Source of the DNA: Hydrogenophaga sp.
Lineage (GTDB): Bacteria; Pseudomonadota; Gammaproteobacteria; Burkholderiales; Burkholderiaceae
Length of the DNA stretch: 8,059 nt
NCBI GenBank assembly: GCA_025458545.1
Contig: JALOSH010000102.1
Coordinates: 1-8,059 of the forward strand
Reading direction: 5' to 3'
Shown here: piece by piece, positions 1 through 6,864 of the stretch
How the letters are laid out: each line of letters opens with the position of its first letter
Numbering within the stretch: the stretch's first letter is position 1
The notes under the pieces: model-generated
The model's database searches: none
Seen by the model: the letters and a program-made list of their open reading frames with translations, nothing else
Told to the model about the DNA's origin: nothing
Position numbers and translations under genes: made by a program

Positions 1-340
1 GCACCACGGCCTGGGCACCGCTGTCTTCAAACGCGGCGTGCAGCGAGGCGATGACGTTGTCGGCGCTGGCCTCGGTGTCGGACGCGATCTCGCCCTTGAT
101 GTCGATCACCGCGGTGTGCGGCGTGCTGACCGCGCTGCTCATGTGGTTGCCGTTGAACAGCATCCAGGCGATGGCGCCAAAGACCAGCAACCAGATCAGC
201 CGCCCAAACAGCTTCCAGCGGCGCGCGGCCTGCTGTTCCTTGAGCTGGGCGAACACAAGCTTTTCGATCGTGGCGCGCTCCCAGGGCACGTTTTTGCCAC
301 GGTCGGAGACCTGGGGCAGGCCGGTGTTGTCGTCGTTCAT
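1..340 (-). CDS. sppA: S49 family peptidase, SppA-like (N-terminal part only)
   Basis: Translating the minus strand from ATG at 340 gives 113 residues open to the window edge, so the catalytic part is outside. The visible part has a charged cytoplasmic N-terminus (1-42), one membrane segment (about 43-62, WKLFGRLIWLLVFGAIAWM), then THTAVIDIKGEI-like sequence (about 74-84: TPHTAVIDIKGEI) and an alanine-rich helix. This is the usual opening of the S49 signal-peptide-peptidase fold in beta-proteobacteria: an N-terminal anchor followed by the first strand of the crotonase-like domain. Family members cleave leftover signal peptides and membrane peptides at the inner membrane with a Ser/Lys dyad; neither residue is in view. 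It starts 22 bp after the Rieske-like gene on the same strand and is probably co-transcribed with it. No good Shine-Dalgarno is visible before the ATG. The family call is fairly firm; the exact subfamily (SppA or another S49 protease) is open. Confidence 0.82.
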   Translation of the reverse strand, partial: MNDDNTGLPQVSDRGKNVPWERATIEKLVFAQLKEQQAARRWKLFGRLIWLLVFGAIAWMLFNGNHMSSAVSTPHTAVIDIKGEIASDTEASADNVIASLHAAFEDSGAQAVV

Positions 341-362
341 GGCGGTGTGCTCGCTGGTGCGC

Positions 363-698
363 TCAGAAGGCGGGGAGTTTGAGGTTGTATTGTGACCGCC
401 AATGCACGACGCCGTCGTGCTCGGCGAGGCCGATGGGGATGAGACCACCACGGCACGGGCCACCCCTGCATTCGCCGGTGGCGGGCTCGTACTGCGCCCC
501 ATGGGAGGCGCAGAGCAACCAGCGGCCGCTGTCGTCAAAAATGCGGTCGGGCTGCCAGTCGCGCCCCTGGTAGCGCACGGCAAAGGCGCGGCAGGTCTGG
601 CCGGCGTAGACCACGTCAAACCCGACAGCCAGACCGCCGTCGACCAGCTCGCGGCTGTTGCACAGCGGGATCAGCGGATCGCCTTCGGGCGGTGGCAT
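363..698 (-). CDS. Rieske-like [2Fe-2S] protein lacking the first ligand box
   Basis: This is a 111-residue soluble protein. Box 2 of a Rieske domain is clear: C63-A-S-H66-G, followed by G-E-C77-R-G-G-P-C82-R-G-G, the usual glycine/proline-rich end of small Rieske proteins. The box 1 pair (C-x-H) that should supply the other two cluster ligands is absent. The sequence runs AVRYQG (41-45) straight into RDWQPDRIF (46-54). As I recall the beta-proteobacterial relatives, about 18 residues with an 'AYLNRC-x-H-x-x-MEM' type segment lie between these points. The reading frame is otherwise intact, so this looks like an in-frame deletion at about 558-567. Without box 1 a normal Rieske cluster cannot form; the protein may be dead, may have changed role, or the gap may be a sequence error. 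It lies between the HAD gene (20 bp gap) and sppA (22 bp gap). Its partner and substrate are unknown. Confidence 0.8.
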   Translation of the reverse strand: MPPPEGDPLIPLCNSRELVDGGLAVGFDVVYAGQTCRAFAVRYQGRDWQPDRIFDDSGRWLLCASHGAQYEPATGECRGGPCRGGLIPIGLAEHDGVVHWRSQYNLKLPAF

Positions 699-718
699 GG
701 CGACGCGGCGAATCGGGT

Positions 719-1378
719 TCAGGCGTGGGCGCTGAGCCAGTCGTGCAGTTCGCGCACCGAATGCGCGATGTGCAGCGGCCCCAGGGTGTGGAAAGCGTCG
801 GGCTCGTGGGCGCCGTAGCTCACGCCGACGCGCGGGCAGCCGGCGTTCAAGGCCATCTGCAGGTCGTGGGTGGTGTCGCCGATCATGAGCGTGCGCTCGG
901 GCGCCACGCCGAACTCGGCCATGAGCTGGTGCAGCATGAGCGGGCTGGGTTTGCCGGCGGTTTCGTCGGCGGTGCGTGAGCCGTCGAACACGCCGTGCAG
1001 TTCGGCGGTTTGCAGGGCTTCGTCGAGCCCGCGGCGGCTTTTGCCGGTGGCCACGGTGAGCCAGTGCTGCCGCGCCTTGAGCTCGGCCAGCATGGGCAGC
1101 ACGCCGTCAAACAGTGTGATGTCGTGCTGGTGCTGCAGGTAGTGGTGTTTGTAGCGCTTGCCGAGCTGGTCGTATTTTTTCGGCGGCACATCGGGCGCGG
1201 CATGGGCCAGCGCCTGCGTGAGGCCCAGGCCGATCACGTAGCTGGCGGCCTGGTCGCTGGGCACGGTGCCGCCGACGTCGGCCACCGCGGCCTGGATGCA
1301 GCGCACGATGAGGGCGGTGGAGTCGAACAGGGTGCCGTCCCAGTCGAAGGCGATGAGGTCGAATTGGCGAGGGCGCAT
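719..1378 (-). CDS. HAD-superfamily phosphatase, phosphoglycolate-phosphatase-like
   Basis: This 219-residue protein has all four HAD motifs. Motif I is FDWDGTLFDS with nucleophile D12 and acid/base D14. Motif II is VATGKS with T111. Motif III is K143 in AGKPSP. Motif IV is MIGDTTHDLQMA with D168 and D172. The helical cap between about 20 and 90 is of the type seen in HAD-IA enzymes (Gph, PGMB, haloacid dehalogenase group). Such enzymes remove phosphate from small metabolites using Mg2+; 2-phosphoglycolate is one possible substrate but the sequence does not settle this. It starts 14 bp after the fghA stop and ends 20 bp before the Rieske-like gene, so it fits a common transcript. No strong ribosome binding site precedes ATG 1378. 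From memory, the HAD-Rieske-S49 trio often follows the pseudouridine synthase gene rluC in Burkholderiales; here fghA takes that position. Confidence 0.85.
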   Translation of the reverse strand: MRPRQFDLIAFDWDGTLFDSTALIVRCIQAAVADVGGTVPSDQAASYVIGLGLTQALAHAAPDVPPKKYDQLGKRYKHHYLQHQHDITLFDGVLPMLAELKARQHWLTVATGKSRRGLDEALQTAELHGVFDGSRTADETAGKPSPLMLHQLMAEFGVAPERTLMIGDTTHDLQMALNAGCPRVGVSYGAHEPDAFHTLGPLHIAHSVRELHDWLSAHA

Positions 1379-1392
1379 GGGTGGTGGATGGT

Positions 1393-2256
1393 TCAGCGGG
1401 TGAGCAGCTGCGCATGGTGACGCAGGTGGTCGTCGATGAAGCTGCTGATGAAGTAATAACCGTGGTCGTAGCCAGGATGGCGCCGCAGGGTGAGCGGCTG
1501 TCCGACCTTGGCACAGGCGGCCTCAAAAGCTTGCGGGTGGAGCTGTTCGGCAAGGAATTTGTCGGCCAGGCCCTGGTCGATCAGGATGCCATCGGGGTAC
1601 GGCGGCGAGGCCTGCGCGGCCATGAGCAGGCTGGCGTCGTGCCCGACCCATTGGCTTTCGTCCTGGCCAAGATAGCCGGTGAAGGCTTTGTGGCCCCAGG
1701 GGCACTGGGTGGGGGCACAAATCGGGGCGAAGGCCGACACGCTGCGGAACATGCCGGGATGGCGCAGGGCCAGGGTGAGCGCGCCGTGCCCGCCCATGGA
1801 ATGGCCGGTGATGCCCAGTCGATCGCTGGCGAGCCTGAACTCGGTGCACACCGCGGGCAAGAGTTCCTTGAGCAGGTAGCTTTCCATGCACCAGTGGCCA
1901 GACCAGGGCGCCTGCGTGGCATCGAGGTAGAAGCCGGCGCCGACGCCAAAGTCCCAGTGGTGGTCTTCGCTGTCCACGCCGGTGGCGCGCGGGCTGGTGT
2001 CGGGCATGAGCAGCGCCAGGCCCAACTGGGCGGCGAGCCGCTGGGCGCCCGCCTTCATGGTGGCAGTTTCTTCGGTGCAGGTGAGACCAGCCAGGAAGGT
2101 GAGCAAGGGCACGGTCTGCCCAGCCAGCGCCTGCGGCGGCAGGAACAGCGCAAAGCGCATCGGCAGGCCGATCTCGGCCGAGGCGTGTTTGTAGAAACGC
2201 TGCACACCACCGAAGCTGCCGTGTTCGTTCAGGAGTTCGAGGCGGTCGAATGCCAT
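1393..2256 (-). CDS. fghA: S-formylglutathione hydrolase
   Basis: This is a 287-residue alpha/beta-hydrolase of the esterase D family, close to E. coli FrmB/YeiG in length and motifs. It hydrolyses S-formylglutathione to formate and glutathione in the cytoplasm, the step after FrmA. Visible hallmarks are GLTCTEE (58-64), MPDTSPR (84-90), the nucleophile elbow GHSMGG with S153, the acid region LIDQGLADKF (Asp227 or Asp232), and the catalytic His265 in GYDHGYYF. The family motif TQAPW (114-118) is also present. I chose ATG 2256 because it lies 2 bp after the frmA stop (TGAACATG) and gives the usual length. A TTG at 2262 would add two residues and overlap frmA. The near-contact with frmA suggests translational coupling and a shared message. 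The next gene, the HAD phosphatase, follows after 14 bp. Confidence 0.95.
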   Translation of the reverse strand: MAFDRLELLNEHGSFGGVQRFYKHASAEIGLPMRFALFLPPQALAGQTVPLLTFLAGLTCTEETATMKAGAQRLAAQLGLALLMPDTSPRATGVDSEDHHWDFGVGAGFYLDATQAPWSGHWCMESYLLKELLPAVCTEFRLASDRLGITGHSMGGHGALTLALRHPGMFRSVSAFAPICAPTQCPWGHKAFTGYLGQDESQWVGHDASLLMAAQASPPYPDGILIDQGLADKFLAEQLHPQAFEAACAKVGQPLTLRRHPGYDHGYYFISSFIDDHLRHHAQLLTR

Positions 2257-2258
2257 GT

Positions 2259-3365
<1,107 letters not shown>

Positions 3366-3373
3366 GGGTGCGT

Positions 3374-3394
3374 TTGGGTGGGAAGATCACCCAA
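3374..3394 (-). repeat. Inverted repeat between puuD stop and frmA start
   Basis: TTGGGTG (3374-3380) and CACCCAA (3388-3394) form a perfect 7-bp stem with a 7-nt loop. On the minus strand the hairpin begins 18 nt after the puuD stop and ends 8 nt before the frmA ATG, covering the place where a ribosome binding site would be. No T-run follows, so a normal intrinsic terminator is unlikely. It could slow translation of frmA or protect an mRNA end; the sequence alone does not say which. Confidence 0.45.
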
Positions 3395-3412
3395 GCGTAC
3401 CGCAGAACCGCT

Positions 3413-4609
3413 TCAGTTGACCGGCGCGCCCTGCTTGAACCACTGCGCGAACAAGGCACGTTCCTCGTCGGTCAGGCCGGTGGCGTTGTTCATGGGCATG
3501 AGCTTGCTCACCACCACCTGCTGGTACACCGTCTGGGCGTGTTTTTTCAGCTCTTCGGGCGAGTCGAGCCGCACGTTTTTGGAAGCCAGGGCCGCACCGT
3601 GGCACATGACGCAGCGCTGCTCGATCACCGGTTTGAGTTCGGCGTAACCCACGGTGGCAGGTGCGGCCACCGCCGTGCTGGGCGCGGGCCGCAGCCAGAC
3701 GATGAGCGCCAGCAAAGTCACCACGCCCACGGCGGCGTATTTCCACGGGTGCGGGTTGCGGCCGAGCTTGTGGCCGTGGCGCATGACGAAGAACTGGCGG
3801 ATGGCAGCGCCTGCGAACATCATGCCGATGAGGATCAGCCAGTTCTGCGGGTGCGCGTAGGTGAAGCTGTAGTGGTTGCTCAACATGGCAAACAGCACCG
3901 GCAGCGTGAAGTAGGTGTTGTGCACGCTGCGCTGCTTGCCGCGAAAGCCGTGGATCGGGTCCACCGGGCGCCCGGCCGTGATGTCGGCCACCATGGTGCG
4001 CTGGCCGGGGATGATCCAGAAGAACACGTTGGCGCTCATGGCGGTGGCCAACATGGCACCCACCAGCAGAAAGGCGGCGCGGCCAGCGAACATGTGGGTG
4101 GCGGCGTAAGACGCCACGCAGACCAGCAGCAGCACCAGCGCACCGACCTTGGCGTCGCCGTTCTCGGTCTGGCCCAGGGTGCGGCAGATGGCGTCGTAGA
4201 GCAACCAGAACACCACCAGGAAAGCCAGCGCGGCGGCAATCGCCCCGGCGGGCGACCAGGCCATGATGTTCGGATCGATCAGGTAGACGCTGGGGCTCCA
4301 GAGGTAAGACACCAGGAACAGCGCAAACCCCGACAGCCAGGTGGAATAGCTCTCCCAGTAGAACCAGTGCAGGTGGTGCGGCAGCTTGGGCGGAGCGCCC
4401 TTGAACTTGACCGGGTGGTAGAAGCCGCCGCCGTGCAGCGCCCAGAGTTCGCCGCTGACGCCGTCTTTTTTGAGCTGCTCGTCTTCGGGCGGCGTGAGGC
4501 TGCTGTCGAGAAAGACGAAGTAGAAGGAAGAGCCGATCCAGGCGATGGCGACGATGACGTGCAGCCAGCGCAAGAGCAGATTGGCCCAGTCGAGCAGGTA
4601 GGTTTCCAT
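3413..4609 (-). CDS. puuD: Membrane-bound cytochrome c-linked urate hydroxylase PuuD
   Basis: This is a 398-residue protein with about eight membrane segments followed by a c-type cytochrome domain. Segments are roughly 10-34, 88-110, 119-142, 155-172, 177-200, 232-250, 257-275 and 291-307. Histidines such as H17, H60, H65, H78, H79, H81 and H172 are candidate cofactor or metal sites. The C-terminal domain faces the periplasm and has the heme motif C333-V-M-C-H337, with M371 or M373 (KLMPMNN) as the likely sixth ligand. This architecture is that of PuuD, which oxidises urate to 5-hydroxyisourate and passes electrons to cytochrome c rather than making H2O2. ATG 4609 is supported by a GAGG ribosome site 4 nt upstream (GAGGTGCCATG). 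The 16-bp operator palindrome and a possible promoter (TTGAAT, 16 bp, TACACT; 4760 to 4733 on the minus strand) lie 120 to 150 bp upstream. frmA follows after 47 bp. Confidence 0.93.
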   Translation of the reverse strand: METYLLDWANLLLRWLHVIVAIAWIGSSFYFVFLDSSLTPPEDEQLKKDGVSGELWALHGGGFYHPVKFKGAPPKLPHHLHWFYWESYSTWLSGFALFLVSYLWSPSVYLIDPNIMAWSPAGAIAAALAFLVVFWLLYDAICRTLGQTENGDAKVGALVLLLVCVASYAATHMFAGRAAFLLVGAMLATAMSANVFFWIIPGQRTMVADITAGRPVDPIHGFRGKQRSVHNTYFTLPVLFAMLSNHYSFTYAHPQNWLILIGMMFAGAAIRQFFVMRHGHKLGRNPHPWKYAAVGVVTLLALIVWLRPAPSTAVAAPATVGYAELKPVIEQRCVMCHGAALASKNVRLDSPEELKKHAQTVYQQVVVSKLMPMNNATGLTDEERALFAQWFKQGAPVN

Positions 4610-4730
4610 GGCACCTCAACACGACGGCCAGGCCGTCAGAATTTGTGACTCACCACCGCGGGCGCTCTGAGTCCACTGAGGGCCGCGATTGAGTGGGTCT
4701 GAAACCCACCCGCTCCGCTGCGACCACGTC

Positions 4731-4746
4731 AAAGTGTATACACTTT
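4731..4746. promoter_or_regulatory. Operator palindrome upstream of puuD (copy 1)
   Basis: AAAGTGTATACACTTT is a perfect 16-bp palindrome in the 177-bp gap between xdhC and puuD. It is identical to the copy at 6824-6839, and identity extends to 19 nt with TTG on the right. On the minus strand it overlaps a possible -10 (TACACT, 4738-4733) placed 16 bp after a possible -35 (TTGAAT, 4760-4755), where bound repressor would block puuD transcription. The core TGTATACA fits the GT...AC half-site pattern known for FadR-type GntR regulators, and such a regulator is encoded at 6865-7530. Binding by that protein is inferred. Confidence 0.8.
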
Positions 4747-4786
4747 TTGAAAACATTCAAGCGGGCCCGACCCTGTGGATGGGCTT

Positions 4787-5638
4787 TCACGGCCCATGCC
4801 CCGTGGCGGTGCCTGCGGCAGGCAAAAGCAACAACTGCGCCACGACCGAGGCGGCGATCACCGCGGGCTCTTTGCCGCGTATCCCCGGCAGCCCGATGGG
4901 ACAGGTGACGTGCGCGAGCTCGGCCTCGGTGAAACCGCGCTCGGCGAGGCGGTGCCGGAAGCGGGCCCATTTGCTGCGGCTGCCGATCAGGCCCACGAAC
5001 GGGAGGTCGGCGCGCTGGCGCTGGCGCTGCAGGCAGGCGGCGACGATGTCCAGGTCTTCAGCGTGCGAGAAGCTCATGATCAGCACCCGCGCACCGGGCG
5101 AGAGGTCGGCCACCGCGCCCTGCACCGGATCGGAGTGTTCGGTCTGCACGTGCCCCGGAAGCTGGGCCGGAAAAACCCCGTCGCGGCTGTCGATCCAGGT
5201 GGTGCAGAACGGCAGCGGCGCGAGCGCCCGCACCAGGGCATGGCCCACGTGACCACCGCCGAACAGGGCCACCGGGGTCAAGACCGGCGCCAGGCGCTCG
5301 CGCAGGTCGGCCACATCCGTTGCCTGCAGTCGCTGGAAGCCCAGCACCAGGCTGCCACCGCAGCACTGCCCCAGGCTGGGGCCGAGCGCCACCGCTTGCT
5401 CCCAAGCGGGCTCCGGGTGCCCGGGGAGTCGGCCGCGCGCCTGGCGCAAGGCATCCCACTCCAGCTGGCCGCCGCCGATGGTGCCGACCTGTGTGTCGGC
5501 GAACACCGCCATCCAGGTGCCCGCCTCGCGGGGAACCGAGCCGCGCGAGCTCAGAACCGTGACCAGCACCGCAGGGTCGCGCGCCAGACGGTTGAGGAAA
5601 GTGTCCAGGTGGTCATCGAGGTGTGGTTCGTTCGCCAT
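4787..5638 (-). CDS. xdhC: Xanthine dehydrogenase accessory protein XdhC
   Basis: This 283-residue protein belongs to the XdhC/CoxI family, which binds and sulfurates molybdenum cofactor and inserts it into xanthine dehydrogenase in the cytoplasm. The N-terminal XdhC/CoxI domain shows SSRGSVPREAG (30-40), GTIGGGQLEW (52-61) and the conserved GQCCGG (90-95, cysteines 92 and 93). The C-terminal Rossmann-like domain shows LFGGGHVGHAL (125-135), GLIGSRSKWARF (217-228) and PIGLPGIRGKEPAVIAAS (247-264). The start is ATG 5638; no clear Shine-Dalgarno precedes it. xdhC normally follows xdhA and xdhB, but here it stands first in its strand block, with a divergent lipoprotein gene upstream, so the dehydrogenase subunits must lie elsewhere. 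The 177-bp gap to puuD holds its own operator, so xdhC and puuD may be only partly co-transcribed. Confidence 0.94.
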   Translation of the reverse strand: MANEPHLDDHLDTFLNRLARDPAVLVTVLSSRGSVPREAGTWMAVFADTQVGTIGGGQLEWDALRQARGRLPGHPEPAWEQAVALGPSLGQCCGGSLVLGFQRLQATDVADLRERLAPVLTPVALFGGGHVGHALVRALAPLPFCTTWIDSRDGVFPAQLPGHVQTEHSDPVQGAVADLSPGARVLIMSFSHAEDLDIVAACLQRQRQRADLPFVGLIGSRSKWARFRHRLAERGFTEAELAHVTCPIGLPGIRGKEPAVIAASVVAQLLLLPAAGTATGHGP

Positions 5639-5809
5639 ACAAATGTGTGAAAACGTAAAGCTGGTCAGCCGACGCCAGTATCCACCGCGGACGATGCCAC
5701 CGGAATCCGCAAACCGCCCTACACTGCGGTCGCCGACGCTTCCAGCACCCGGTGGCTGCCGACCCGTCGACTCGCGTCACACCTACATCGCACCCAAACA
5801 CCCGAGACC

Positions 5810-6373
5810 ATGAGACACACCCCTCCCACACCGCTGGCCAACACACGCTCTGCCTGGGGCGGGCTGGTGGCGTTCACCACCGCCCTGCTGGCCGCCTGTT
5901 CCACACCCATGCCTCCCCCACCCGCCCCCGCGCCGGCGGCACCGCCTGCGCCCCGTGCTGTGGCGCCCGTGGCGCCCGCACCAGCCCCGGCCCCAGCGGC
6001 CGCAGCCCCGTTGCCACCGGGCACCGTGCTGTCAACAGCAACCACCCCCCAGGCCTACCGCAAGTACGGCGCACGCCATCTGTACGACAAAAACGGTCAC
6101 CGCATTTACAAGGGCAAGATGCCCCCGCTGCTGCAAGGTGTGGGTGTGATGCAGGTGGACATCGACGGCCGCGGCCAGGTGACTTCCATGAACTGGCTGC
6201 GCCCGCCCAGCCACGCAGGCGCCCGGGCCGAGATCGAGCGCACGGTGCGGGCCGCAGCACCCTACCCGGTGCCACACCGCATGGGCCGCGTGACCTACAC
6301 CGACACCTGGCTGTGGCATGAGAGCGGCAAATTCCAGCTCGACACGCTCACCGAAGGTCAACGCGATCGCTGA
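5810..6373 (+). CDS. Proline-rich lipoprotein with TonB C-terminal-like domain
   Basis: This 187-residue protein has a signal peptide and lipobox, TALLAAC with lipidated C30, predicting an envelope lipoprotein. Residues 33-70 are a low-complexity Pro/Ala linker (PPPPAPAPAAPPAPR and similar). The C-terminal part (about 105-180) contains GVGVMQVDIDGRGQVTSMNW, then an ARAEIERTVRAAAPYPVP helix-and-turn, which resembles the C-terminal domain of TonB. Unlike true TonB, the anchor is a lipid rather than a membrane helix, so energy transduction in the usual way is doubtful. A periplasmic binding or scaffold role is possible, but I assign no function. It diverges from xdhC with a 171-bp gap and ends at a strong terminator (6399-6425). 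The ATG at 5810 is preceded only by a weak GAGA. It interrupts the purine genes, and no link to urate metabolism is apparent. Confidence 0.75.
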   Translation: MRHTPPTPLANTRSAWGGLVAFTTALLAACSTPMPPPPAPAPAAPPAPRAVAPVAPAPAPAPAAAAPLPPGTVLSTATTPQAYRKYGARHLYDKNGHRIYKGKMPPLLQGVGVMQVDIDGRGQVTSMNWLRPPSHAGARAEIERTVRAAAPYPVPHRMGRVTYTDTWLWHESGKFQLDTLTEGQRDR

Positions 6374-6398
6374 TCCCCACCGTTTTCTCCAAGCTTCA

Positions 6399-6425
6399 AG
6401 CCCGCCACCTGGCGGGCTTTTTTTT
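6399..6425 (+). terminator. Intrinsic terminator after the lipoprotein gene
   Basis: AGCCCGCC (6399-6406) and GGCGGGCT (6411-6418) make a perfect 8-bp GC-rich stem with a 4-nt loop (ACCT), followed by a run of 8 T (6418-6425). It lies 25 bp after the lipoprotein stop. It also sits just past the uraH stop on the other strand, where the hairpin is preceded by A residues but lacks a good U-tail, so it works best for plus-strand transcripts and may help insulate the convergent pair. Confidence 0.92.
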
Positions 6426-6429
6426 GGGC

Positions 6430-6783
6430 TCAGCTGCCTCGGTAGGTGGAGTAACTCCAGGGGCTGACCAGCAGCGGCACGTGGTAGTGCTGGTCGGTGT
6501 GCGCCACGCCGAAGTCCAGCGCCACCCGGTTGAGAAAGTTGGGCTCGGGAAGCGCCACGCCTTTGGCCGCGAAATAGCCCTTGACGTCGAACACCAGCCG
6601 GTAGGTGCCGCGCTGGAGGCTGGCGTTGTCGTACAGAGGTCCGTCAGGGTTGCGACCATCGGCGTTGAGGGTGAAGCGCTTGACCAGCGTGGCCTGCTCG
6701 CCGACGGTGCTGTAGAGTTCAACGCCCATGCCCGTAGCGGGGCAGCCGTGCATGGTGTCCAGGACGTGGGTGCTCAGGCCCAT
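6430..6783 (-). CDS. uraH: 5-hydroxyisourate hydrolase (transthyretin-like)
   Basis: This 117-residue protein is a member of the transthyretin-related HIU hydrolase family. It hydrolyses 5-hydroxyisourate, the product of PuuD, to OHCU. The N-terminal LSTHVLDT carries H6, R44 lies in NADGRNPDGPL, H101 lies in HYHVPLL, and the C-terminus is the hallmark YRGS (114-117). These match the catalytic His, Arg, His and terminal Ser-containing motif of the bacterial enzymes. There is no signal peptide, so it should act in the cytoplasm. ATG 6783 is chosen because AAGGAA stands 6 nt upstream and the MGLSTHVLDT start is typical. The open frame continues far upstream, but through the operator and the divergent regulator gene, so longer starts are rejected. 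It is divergent from the GntR regulator and convergent with the lipoprotein gene. Confidence 0.95.
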   Translation of the reverse strand: MGLSTHVLDTMHGCPATGMGVELYSTVGEQATLVKRFTLNADGRNPDGPLYDNASLQRGTYRLVFDVKGYFAAKGVALPEPNFLNRVALDFGVAHTDQHYHVPLLVSPWSYSTYRGS

Positions 6784-6812
6784 GGCAGTTTCCTTCGGTT
6801 GGTTTTTGTGGA

Positions 6813-6824
6813 TCGGTCGACCGA
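6813..6824. repeat. 12-bp perfect palindrome beside the operator
   Basis: TCGGTCGACCGA is a perfect palindrome that shares its last base with the start of the 16-bp operator at 6824. It lies in the short uraH-regulator intergenic region, on the uraH side, and would fall in the uraH 5' leader. A wider inverted pair, TTCGGT (6794-6799) and ACCGAA (6820-6825), overlaps it. It has no counterpart near the puuD operator. It could be a second protein site or a leader hairpin for uraH. Confidence 0.4.
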
Positions 6825-6839
6825 AAGTGTATACACTTT
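6824..6839. promoter_or_regulatory. Operator palindrome in the uraH/GntR divergent promoter (copy 2)
   Basis: AAAGTGTATACACTTT, identical to copy 1 at 4731-4746, lies 40 bp from the uraH start and 25 bp from the regulator start. On the plus strand it contains TATACA (6830-6835), which could be a -10 for the regulator, with a weak -35 TTGTGG (6806-6811) 18 bp upstream. One bound dimer here could control both divergent genes and give autoregulation, a common arrangement for GntR-family regulators. The assignment to the adjacent regulator is inferred from position and from the repeat upstream of puuD. Confidence 0.82.
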
Positions 6840-6864
6840 TTGTTTTTCTGGATATCATGATCCC

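Noticed and set aside
363..698. Rieske-like gene as part of a methylxanthine N-demethylase
   Set aside because: N-demethylase Rieske oxygenases are large proteins with a catalytic iron domain. This one is 111 residues, lacks box 1, and sits with housekeeping-type genes.
4693..4709. Inverted repeat GTGGGT/ACCCAC in the puuD leader
   Set aside because: The stem is only 6 bp with a 5-nt loop in GC-rich DNA, and no T-run follows on either strand. There is no sign of a riboswitch or terminator around it.
4781..4798. ATGGGC/GCCCAT inverted repeat at the xdhC stop codon
   Set aside because: Short stem, partly coding, and no U-tract, so not supported as a terminator of xdhC.
5636..5649. Near-palindrome CATACA-AA-TGTGTG at the xdhC start
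   Set aside because: Its spacing and sequence differ from the AAAGTGTATACACTTT operator and it overlaps the xdhC start codon. It is probably chance, though a weak site cannot be excluded.
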